Shown piece after piece: positions 7,407 to 13,212 of a DNA stretch of 15,057 nucleotides. The translations under genes were made by a program, and so were the position numbers. The DNA is from an uncultured Planctomycetia bacterium (GTDB lineage Bacteria > Planctomycetota > UBA1135 > GCA-002686595). The DNA lies in NCBI GenBank assembly GCA_937952135.1, contig CALFYL010000079.1, positions 1 through 15,057 of the forward strand. Direction: 5' to 3'. The notes beneath the pieces are model-generated. The model was given only the letters and a program-made list of their open reading frames with translations, did not search any database and had not been told where the DNA came from. Numbering within the stretch: position 1 is the first letter of the stretch; the number at the start of each line of letters is the position of its first letter.

Positions 7407-8294
7407 GTGCAAGGATCGTTGTGTCTGCGGGCCGGAGTGCTGTACGTCGCGCGCCAGGCGCAAGCGGCCTTCGTGCGGCCCTACGACTTCGACGGCCGGC
7501 CGCTCTCGCGCGGCATCCGACTGGTCGACGAGCAGGGCGCGCCGATCGCCGCGGGCGGCATCGACGTCGATTCGGACCGCCAGGTCTGGGTCGCGGACAC
7601 CCAGCGCGGCTGCGTGCGAGTCTTCAACCTGTTCGGGATCCAGACGGCGCGCTTCGACGGCGCGGTGCGGGCGCGCGACGATGCGCGCGGCACGCTGCAC
7701 GGCGCCGTGGACGTCGCGCTCGCCGAAACCGACGAGTCGCGCACGCTCTACGTCGGCTCGCGCGGCTGGCGCCGGCACGCGCTGCAAGCGTTCCGCTCGG
7801 ACGGCGCCGTGCTCGACTCGCTGCGCCCAGGCGGCGATCCGCTTGGCCGCTTCCGAGACGTGCAGCGCATCGCCGTGCTGGGCCGTTTCACCTACGCGTG
7901 CGAGTTCGGCGCCGCGCGGGTGCAGGTGTTCCGCGACGACGAGCATCTGTTCAGCTTCCGGCCGCTCGACGAGCGTGGCGCCGTGGCGCCGCCGGCTGCG
8001 CTCGCGCCGCTCGCCGACGGCCGCATGCTGATCGCGACCGGCGCCGAGGACGCGCGGCTCCTGCTCGTCGACGGCTCGGGCCGCACCGTGCGCGAACTCG
8101 CGCGCACGGGCCGCGAAGGCTTCGACATCCGCCACCCCGGCGATGTGGTCGCCGAGTTCGCGAACGACGAGCGCTCGACGCGCATCGCGCTGATCGACCG
8201 CGACGGCGAGCGCGTGCAAGTCTTCACGCTCGAAGGCGCGTGCCACGGCGAGTTCGCCGACCTTCCCGGGCACGCGGTGGGGGAGGCGGAGTGA
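7407..8294 (+). CDS. NHL-repeat-like beta-propeller protein
   Basis: A 295-residue protein with no signal peptide or membrane segment. Several propeller-blade motifs are visible: GGIDVDSDRQVWVADTQRGC followed by VRVFNLFG (about residues 50-76), a DVALAETDESRTLYVGSRGW blade, IAVLGRFTYACEFGAARVQV, and GDVVAEFANDERSTRIALID leading to GERVQVF. These match the V-x-V-A-D...V-x-V-F pattern of NHL repeats; four or five blades can be counted. Such proteins usually act as binding scaffolds, and no catalytic motif was seen. The GTG start (7407) lies three bases after the metallophosphoesterase stop, and the TGA overlaps the GTG of the Ppx/GppA gene (GTGA), so the three are one translational unit. The precise function is unknown. 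Confidence 0.7.
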   Translation: MQGSLCLRAGVLYVARQAQAAFVRPYDFDGRPLSRGIRLVDEQGAPIAAGGIDVDSDRQVWVADTQRGCVRVFNLFGIQTARFDGAVRARDDARGTLHGAVDVALAETDESRTLYVGSRGWRRHALQAFRSDGAVLDSLRPGGDPLGRFRDVQRIAVLGRFTYACEFGAARVQVFRDDEHLFSFRPLDERGAVAPPAALAPLADGRMLIATGAEDARLLLVDGSGRTVRELARTGREGFDIRHPGDVVAEFANDERSTRIALIDRDGERVQVFTLEGACHGEFADLPGHAVGEAE

Positions 8295-9262
8295 GCGCGG
8301 GCCCGGGGCGCGTCGCGGCGCTCGACCTAGGCACGAACACCTTCCTCGCGCTCGTGGCGGAGGTCGATGCGCGCCGCGAACTTCGCGCGGTGCACGACGC
8401 GTACCGCACGCCGCGCCTGGGCGAAGGGCTGGCGCGGACCGGGCGCATCGGCGAGCTCGCGATGGAGCGCGGCATCGCGGCGCTCCGCGAGCTCCTCGAG
8501 GGTGTGCGCGCGAACGGGGTCGCGGCGCCCGAGCGCGTGCGCGCCGTGGGCACCGCGGTCTTTCGGCGCGCGGCGAATGCGGCCGAGTTCGTCGAGCGCG
8601 CGCGGCGCGAATGCGGGCTCGCGATCGAGGTCGTGAGCGGGGAACGCGAGGGCGAGCTGAGCTTCGCCGCGGCGGCGGCGGCCGTCCGCGGGAGTGGGCA
8701 TGACGTACAAGTCACGCCCTCGGACGTTCGCGTGATCGACGTCGGCGGCGGCAGCACGGAGCTGGCCTGGGCGGGCGGCGAGCAGCGCGTTTCGGCGCCG
8801 GTCGGAGCCGTCGTCTTGAGCGAGCGCCACCTGCAGGGAACCGACGCGGCGTGGTCCGACGCCGCGTGGCGCGCGGCCGAAGCGGAGGTCGCCGAGGCCC
8901 TCGCGACGGCGGCTGCCGGGCGCGTCCTTCCGCCGCCCTCGAGCGGCGTCACGGTGGCCCTGGGGGGGACGGCGGCCAATTTGGCGGCCCTGGAGATGGG
9001 CTGGAGCGCCTTCGACGCCGTTCGGACCGAGGGGCGAGCGGTCACCGCCGCGGGCGCGCGGCAGTGGGCGGAGCGCTTGAGAGTGCTCGATTCCGCCGGC
9101 CGGCGGCGCTTCCCGGTCGAGCCCGATCGGGCCTCGATCCTGCCCGCGGGGCTGGTGTGCCTGGCGGCGGCGCTGGAACGGCTCGGCGCGTCCCGGGCGA
9201 CCGCCAGCGGACGAGGTCTGCGCTATGGACTCGCCTGGAAGATGTTGCGCGGCGAGGCCTGA
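8291..9262 (+). CDS. Ppx/GppA family phosphatase
   Basis: A 323-residue protein, the short form containing only the ASKHA-fold phosphatase core. Motifs: ALD12-LGTNTF (first phosphate loop), VRAVGTAVFRRA, VVSGEREGEL with Glu120 the likely catalytic glutamate, VID150-VGGGSTEL (second phosphate loop), VALGGTAANLAAL, and ASILPAGL near the C-terminus, ending SGRGLRYGL. The family removes terminal phosphate from polyphosphate (exopolyphosphatase) or from pppGpp; the two cannot be told apart here. The GTG start overlaps the stop of the propeller gene as GTGA and has GGAGG at 8282-8286. No polyphosphate kinase gene is in the window. Confidence 0.92.
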   Translation: MSAGPGRVAALDLGTNTFLALVAEVDARRELRAVHDAYRTPRLGEGLARTGRIGELAMERGIAALRELLEGVRANGVAAPERVRAVGTAVFRRAANAAEFVERARRECGLAIEVVSGEREGELSFAAAAAAVRGSGHDVQVTPSDVRVIDVGGGSTELAWAGGEQRVSAPVGAVVLSERHLQGTDAAWSDAAWRAAEAEVAEALATAAAGRVLPPPSSGVTVALGGTAANLAALEMGWSAFDAVRTEGRAVTAAGARQWAERLRVLDSAGRRRFPVEPDRASILPAGLVCLAAALERLGASRATASGRGLRYGLAWKMLRGEA

Positions 9263-9310
9263 AAGCGGTCGAACCTCGGCGGACGGCCTGCCTTGCCGCG
9301 AGGGGCGGGC

Positions 9311-9316
9311 TAGACT
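9311..9316 (+). promoter_or_regulatory. Possible -10 element upstream of the exported hydrolase gene
   Basis: TAGACT (TANNNT) in the 137-bp gap after the Ppx/GppA gene, about 80 bases before the hydrolase start. A TTGCCG at 9293-9298 is too close to act as its -35 (12-bp spacer). The rest of the gap is GC-rich with no other recognisable signal. Confidence 0.22.
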
Positions 9317-9399
9317 CCAGGGGAGGGGATGCGCGCGCGCGATTTCGGCCGAGGGGGCTGGAACCAGCGGCTGCCGAGCGCCCCTGAAGGACCGTGAGG

Positions 9400-10938
9400 G
9401 TGCAAATCAAGTTCCTAGCCTGGACTCTGGCGTTGGGCGTCGCTGCCGCGACGGGCGCCGCCGCCAACGCCGCGCCGCAGGTCTCGGTTCGCGCCGAGGT
9501 GGGGGCTTCGACCCCGCGGGTGCCCGCGCGCCAGGTCGCGCCCACCCAGGCTCAAGCCGGCCAGGCGAAACCCGTCCAGGCGCCGCGTTCGCTCTTCGAC
9601 GGACTCGAAGGCGGCGTTCCGTACATCTTCCCGCTCGACGCCGAACTCGACGCCCTCGACCTGGCGCTCGGCGCCGAGAGCGAGTTCGAGGGCGGGGTCG
9701 GCGCGCGCTCGACCTCGGGGCTTCTGCTCGGCCCCTCGTTCCGCCCCGAAGCGCCCGAGCGCTACCGCGTGAACCTCACGACCGGCACCGGGGACCTCGA
9801 GCGCGTGTGGGTTCAGGAAGCCGCGTCCGACCAGGCGCGCCCGCTGCTCGTCGTGTTCCACCGCTTCGGCGTCAGCGAGCTCGACGCGATGGTGAGCACG
9901 CGCCTGTTCGAGGAGGCGCGCCGGCGCCAGTGGTACGTGATCGCTCCGCGCTCGTGGGGCAACATCCACTTCTCGTCGCTCACGTCGCAGATCCACACCA
10001 AGCGCGCGCTGACCTGGGCGCAGTCGAACTTCAACATCGACCCGACGCGCATCTACGCCGTCGGGTTCTCGATGGGCGGCGGAGCGGCGCTCAACTACGC
10101 GGCGCGGCACCTCGACCCCGACGAGCCGCGCTTCGCCGCGGTCGCGAGCCTGTCGTCGCTCCTCGCGCACGAGCACGCATACGACAACGAGGTCGCCCCG
10201 ACCAAGGCCGTGTACGACGCGATCTTCGGCGTCGCAGGGGTCCCGGGATCCTTCGATCCGTTCCTCATGCAGCGCTCGAGCCTGTTCAAGCTCGACACGC
10301 TCTCGCTGCAGATCGTCCCGGGCACCGACGTCGCCCGAAATCTCTCGCACGTCAACCTCTCGCTCTTCCGCACGAACCAGGACGTCGGCTACCTCTCGAC
10401 GCAGCACGACGCGTTCGTGAACTTCCTCGCGGGCCTGCCGCTCACTTCCGCGCAGCACGTGAACGCGGTCCTCAACTTTCCCGGGCACTCCTGGGACGCG
10501 CTCGACGAGCGCGCGGTGTGCGACTGGCTGCGCCAGTTCACGCTCGCGACGCCGACGGCCGCGAACACGTTGGCGGACTCCGACGCGGTGTACTTCCACT
10601 TCGAGCTCGAGCAGGACGCGGCGGGCGCGTTCTCGCCGTTCAGCTGGTCGGTCGACGCGCAGGCGAACGCTTTGAGCCTCACCGCAACGCAGAATGTTCA
10701 AAGGATCAAGGTGCGCACGTCGGCGGCGGGTCTGAGCACCGCGACGACGCTGCACGTCACGCTTTCGGCGGCGGATGCGCTCGCCGACGAGGTCGTCGTG
10801 AAGGACTGGCCGCTCGCGCCCCTGCAGGTGTTGCGCGACGGGGTTCCGACGGCCAACTGGATGCACGACCCGCTGAGCGCGGAGTTGACCTTGCTCGAGA
10901 CGGATCCCGCGCAACACGTCTGGCAACTCGAGCCGTAG
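9400..10938 (+). CDS. Exported alpha/beta hydrolase (esterase/PHB-depolymerase-like)
   Basis: A 512-residue protein from GTG 9400, preferred because AAGGA (9387-9391) is eight bases upstream; GTG 9394, six bases earlier, is the alternative. A signal peptide is evident: QIKFLAWTLALGVAAATG, with likely cleavage after ANA. A Pro/Gln/Ala-rich linker follows. The hydrolase core shows LLVVFHRFG (oxyanion strand), IYAVGFSMGGGAALNYAARH with nucleophile Ser224, and FPGHSWDAL with His363. The triad Asp is not certain. After about residue 390 a beta-rich domain of roughly 120 residues follows (VYFHFELEQ ... VWQLEP), possibly for substrate or surface binding. It resembles secreted esterase and polyhydroxyalkanoate depolymerase-like proteins, but the substrate is unknown. 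A strong intrinsic terminator lies 65 bp downstream. Confidence 0.85.
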   Translation: MQIKFLAWTLALGVAAATGAAANAAPQVSVRAEVGASTPRVPARQVAPTQAQAGQAKPVQAPRSLFDGLEGGVPYIFPLDAELDALDLALGAESEFEGGVGARSTSGLLLGPSFRPEAPERYRVNLTTGTGDLERVWVQEAASDQARPLLVVFHRFGVSELDAMVSTRLFEEARRRQWYVIAPRSWGNIHFSSLTSQIHTKRALTWAQSNFNIDPTRIYAVGFSMGGGAALNYAARHLDPDEPRFAAVASLSSLLAHEHAYDNEVAPTKAVYDAIFGVAGVPGSFDPFLMQRSSLFKLDTLSLQIVPGTDVARNLSHVNLSLFRTNQDVGYLSTQHDAFVNFLAGLPLTSAQHVNAVLNFPGHSWDALDERAVCDWLRQFTLATPTAANTLADSDAVYFHFELEQDAAGAFSPFSWSVDAQANALSLTATQNVQRIKVRTSAAGLSTATTLHVTLSAADALADEVVVKDWPLAPLQVLRDGVPTANWMHDPLSAELTLLETDPAQHVWQLEP

Positions 10939-11003
10939 CGACAACCGCTCGCGCAGTTGCCTGCGACCTCTCCGGAAGGCGCCGGCAGGCGTGGCCTCGC
11001 TCG

Positions 11004-11028
11004 AAACCTCGGAAACCCGAGGTTTTTT
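11004..11028 (+). terminator. Rho-independent terminator of the exported hydrolase gene
   Basis: AAACCTCGG pairs perfectly with CCGAGGTTT around the loop AAAC, and the 3' arm runs into TTTTTT. A nine-bp stem with an immediate U-tract is a classical intrinsic terminator for the upstream gene. Confidence 0.88.
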
Positions 11029-11091
11029 GCATTCTCGAGCCCTCGTCGCCGCGTCCGGACGAGCCCGCGGCGCGCGGCGAGGCGCGCATGC

Positions 11092-11122
11092 ACCTGGCGG
11101 GAAACGAAGACCTGGCGAGAAA
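11092..11122. repeat. Imperfect 13-base direct repeat
   Basis: ACCTGGCGGGAAA (11092-11104) and ACCTGGCGAGAAA (11110-11122) differ at one base and start 18 bases apart. The second copy runs into the A-tract of the minus-strand terminator. It may be a chance duplication or a tandem protein-binding site. Confidence 0.35.
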
Positions 11123-11159
11123 AAAAAGGGGGCCAGTGACCCTTGCCGGTCACTGGCCC
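11120..11159 (-). terminator. Strong intrinsic terminator facing the minus strand
   Basis: GGGCCAGTGACC and GGTCACTGGCCC form a perfect 12-bp stem with a six-base loop. On the plus strand the stem is preceded by eight A residues, so on the minus strand it is followed by U8: an excellent rho-independent terminator for leftward transcription. No minus-strand protein gene lies to its right, so it ends either an unannotated RNA or antisense transcription. Confidence 0.75.
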
Positions 11160-11265
11160 GAGGGAGAGAGGAGATCCATCAAGCTTCCCGGGCGATCGCA
11201 CCGCTCGCAAAAGTGCAAACGCCTCCCGATGGACCTCGCATGCGTGAGCGGCGAACCGCTCACAC
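11120..11265 (-). ncRNA. Candidate small RNA ending at the minus-strand terminator
   Basis: Reading the minus strand, a weak promoter-like pair TTGCGC (11295-11300) and TACATT (11272-11277) is separated by 17 bp. The predicted transcript would begin near 11265 with a perfect eight-bp hairpin (11244-11263), continue through about 80 unstructured bases that include an AGGAG-free, pyrimidine-rich stretch, and end at the 12-bp terminator stem with U8. The length of about 145 nt is typical for a bacterial sRNA. No known RNA family is recognised. The terminator is clear; the promoter is only suggestive. Confidence 0.3.
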
Positions 11266-11367
11266 GTCAAAAATGTAGGAGACGCTTTCGGACGGCGCAA
11301 CGGCGACTTCCCAAAAAATCCACCCGCCGCGCGAGGCGCGCGCGGGACGCTCGCGAAGGCGCTCGGG

Positions 11368-11373
11368 CATAAT
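11368..11373 (+). promoter_or_regulatory. Possible -10 element of the NifS-like gene (leaderless configuration)
   Basis: CATAAT ends eight bases before the ATG at 11382. The gene has no Shine-Dalgarno, so transcription starting at or next to the ATG is plausible, as at add. No -35 is recognisable. Confidence 0.33.
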
Positions 11374-11381
11374 CGCGGGGC

Positions 11382-12530
11382 ATGAACGCGCCCGCCGAAC
11401 CGGTCTACCTCGACTACAACGGCTCGACCCCCGTCGACGGCCGCGTGCGCCAGGTGTTCCTCGACGCGCTCGACGGCCCGATCGGCAACGCTTCCGCGGC
11501 GCACGCGCTGGGCCTCGCCGCGCGCGCGACCATCGACCGTGCGCGGCTGTCGATCGCGGCGGGAATCGGCGCGCGCGCCGAAGAGGTGTGGTTCACCTCG
11601 GGCGGCACCGAATCGAACAACTGGGCGGTGCTCGAGTGCGCGGCGGCGGCCGGGGTTGCGCCGGCGCACCTGGTCGTGAGCTCGATCGAGCACAAGTCGG
11701 TGTTGGAATCCGCGCGGCGAGCCGCGCAGCGCGGCGCCGAAGTGACCTTCGTCGATCCGCGGCCCGACGGACGCGTCGCCCTCGAGGACCTCGAACGCGC
11801 GCTGCGCCCGAACACGCGCCTCGTCGCGCTGATGCTCGCGAACAACGAAACCGGCATCCTCCAGCCGGTGGCCGAGGCCGGTGAGCTGTGCCGAGCACGC
11901 GGCGTGCGCTTGCTCTGCGACGCCGTCGCCGCGATCGGCAAGGTGCCCGTCGACGTCGGAGCGCTGCGCTGCGACTTCCTGAGCCTGTCGGCGCACAAGC
12001 TCTACGCCCCGAAGGGCGTCGGCGTGCTGTACATCCGCTCCGGCGTGCCGCTGCCGCCGTTCATCGTCGGCTGCGGACAGCAGTGCGGAATGCGCGGCGG
12101 CACGGAGAACACCGCCGGCGTCGCGGCTCTGGGGGTCGCTTTCGAGCGGCTCGCCGCCGGCGCCTTCGATCCGCGCGCCGTCGAGCGCCTGCGCGAGGTG
12201 CTGTGGAAGCGGCTGCGCGAGTTGCGCCCCGACGTGCAGCTCAACGGCGAGGGGCCGCGACTGCCGAACACGCTCAGCGTCGCGTTCCCGGGCGTCGACG
12301 CGGCGGCGCTGCAAGCGCGCCTCGCGGAGCTCGACGTGAGCGTCGCGGCCGGCGCGGCGGCCTCGAACGGCGCGGTGTCGCACGTGCTCGCGGCGATGCG
12401 CGTTCCCGAACACCTCGCGCGCGGCACGCTGCGCTTCTCGCTCGGGGCCGGAGTCGACGAACGCGCCCTCGACCGAGCGCTGCGCGCGCTGTCCCTGGCG
12501 CTCGCTCCGCAGCCCGTGCCCGCCGCTTGA
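11382..12530 (+). CDS. NifS/IscS-family PLP enzyme lacking the catalytic cysteine; possible cysteine sulfinate desulfinase
   Basis: A 382-residue class V aminotransferase-fold protein, co-linear with E. coli IscS as remembered. It keeps SGGTESNN (73-80), SIEHK with His104 stacking on PLP, NNETG (154-158), Asp180, SAHK206 (the PLP Schiff-base lysine), RGGTEN (238-243), and RFSLG with Arg351 for the substrate carboxylate. The loop that should carry the sulfur-accepting cysteine (IscS SGSACTS) reads VSVAAGAAASNGAVSHVL. Between the VS and S-x-V-L anchors both have 12 residues, so the catalytic Cys328 aligns with Ala325. Also, IscS Gln183 is Ala183, and the GGGHERG segment is GCGQQCG. Persulfide-based cysteine desulfurase activity is therefore unlikely. 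The cysteine dioxygenase gene starts 31 bp downstream, suggesting that it acts on cysteine sulfinate, releasing sulfite and alanine. Routine annotation would call it cysteine desulfurase. Confidence 0.85.
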   Translation: MNAPAEPVYLDYNGSTPVDGRVRQVFLDALDGPIGNASAAHALGLAARATIDRARLSIAAGIGARAEEVWFTSGGTESNNWAVLECAAAAGVAPAHLVVSSIEHKSVLESARRAAQRGAEVTFVDPRPDGRVALEDLERALRPNTRLVALMLANNETGILQPVAEAGELCRARGVRLLCDAVAAIGKVPVDVGALRCDFLSLSAHKLYAPKGVGVLYIRSGVPLPPFIVGCGQQCGMRGGTENTAGVAALGVAFERLAAGAFDPRAVERLREVLWKRLRELRPDVQLNGEGPRLPNTLSVAFPGVDAAALQARLAELDVSVAAGAAASNGAVSHVLAAMRVPEHLARGTLRFSLGAGVDERALDRALRALSLALAPQPVPAA

Positions 12531-12561
12531 AATCCCCTCGCCCCTCGCGCCCTCTCACCCC

Positions 12562-13152
12562 ATGACCCGCAAGCCGATCGACGAACTCCTGAGCGAACTC
12601 GACCGCACCCTGGCCGACGAGCGTCGCACGGCGCAAGTGACCGCGGCGCTCGAGCGCTACGCCGCGAGTTCCGCCGACGACTGGCGCACCTTCGCGCACT
12701 TCGAGGCCGACTACTACGCGCGCAACCTCGTACGCCAGAGCGATCTGTTCGAGCTCATCGTGCTGTGCTGGGGCGCGGGGCAGCGAAGCCCGATCCACGA
12801 CCACCAGGGCCAGCGCTGCTGGATGGCGGTGCTCGACGGCGAAGTGAACGAGACGTTGTTCAAGGTGCGCGCGCCGAGCGAGGCGCCGTACTCGTCCGTG
12901 CCTGCGTCCGCGCCTGTGCCCGTGCCCGGGCCCGCGCGCTCGTTCCGCCGCGGCTCGGTGGCCTTCATCGTCGACGAGATGGGCTGGCACCGCATCGAGC
13001 CCGCGGGCGGCCGTCCCGCGGTGACGATGCACCTGTACTCGCGGCCGATCCGCACGTGCTCGATCTACGACGAAGCGCGCGACGAGGTCGTGACGCGCAA
13101 GCTGCGCTACCACTCGATCGGTGGCGTGGTGCAGACCGCGCACCAGGCGTGA
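12562..13152 (+). CDS. Cysteine dioxygenase type I
   Basis: A 196-residue cupin that oxidises L-cysteine to L-cysteine sulfinate with O2 and non-heme Fe(II). The three-histidine iron site is complete: SPIH79-D-H81 and GWH143-RIEP. Arg54 in YARNLV matches the Arg60 of rat cysteine dioxygenase that binds the substrate carboxylate and marks the cysteine-specific (Arg-type) group rather than the 3-mercaptopropionate (Gln-type) group. Cys86 (GQRCW) and Tyr159 (HLYSRPI) correspond to the Cys93-Tyr157 pair that forms the activating thioether cross-link; many bacterial homologues lack this Cys. A Pro/Ala/Val-rich insert at about 106-127 (SVPASAPVPVPGPA) is unusual. It starts 31 bp after the NifS-like gene, with no Shine-Dalgarno, and is probably co-transcribed. 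Confidence 0.93.
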   Translation: MTRKPIDELLSELDRTLADERRTAQVTAALERYAASSADDWRTFAHFEADYYARNLVRQSDLFELIVLCWGAGQRSPIHDHQGQRCWMAVLDGEVNETLFKVRAPSEAPYSSVPASAPVPVPGPARSFRRGSVAFIVDEMGWHRIEPAGGRPAVTMHLYSRPIRTCSIYDEARDEVVTRKLRYHSIGGVVQTAHQA

Positions 13153-13212
13153 GCTCGCGGCGCCCGCGCGGAGCTGCGCGCGCCGCTCCCTGACGATCGA
13201 CTCCCGGCCACG

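Larger units (their letters stand above)
10939..11381. other. 443-bp intergenic region with two strong hairpins
   Basis: No convincing protein gene is seen. From left to right it holds a plus-strand intrinsic terminator (11004-11028), an imperfect 13-base direct repeat (11092-11104 and 11110-11122), a second hairpin with its U-tract on the minus strand (11120-11159), a perfect eight-bp hairpin with a CGAA loop (11244-11263), and a GC hairpin near 11331-11349. A CATAAT box lies just before the NifS-like gene. The density of structure is unlike the rest of the window. Confidence 0.6.

Noticed and set aside
6617..8290. Upstream extension of the Ppx/GppA frame over the phosphoesterase and propeller genes
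   Set aside because: The extension is Arg/Pro/Ala-rich and out of frame with two recognisable genes. The phosphatase homology begins only after GTG 8291, which has GGAGG upstream.
10957..11278. Small plus-strand ORFs in the intergenic region
   Set aside because: They run through a terminator hairpin and A-tract and are rich in Arg/Ser without any motif or ribosome-binding site.
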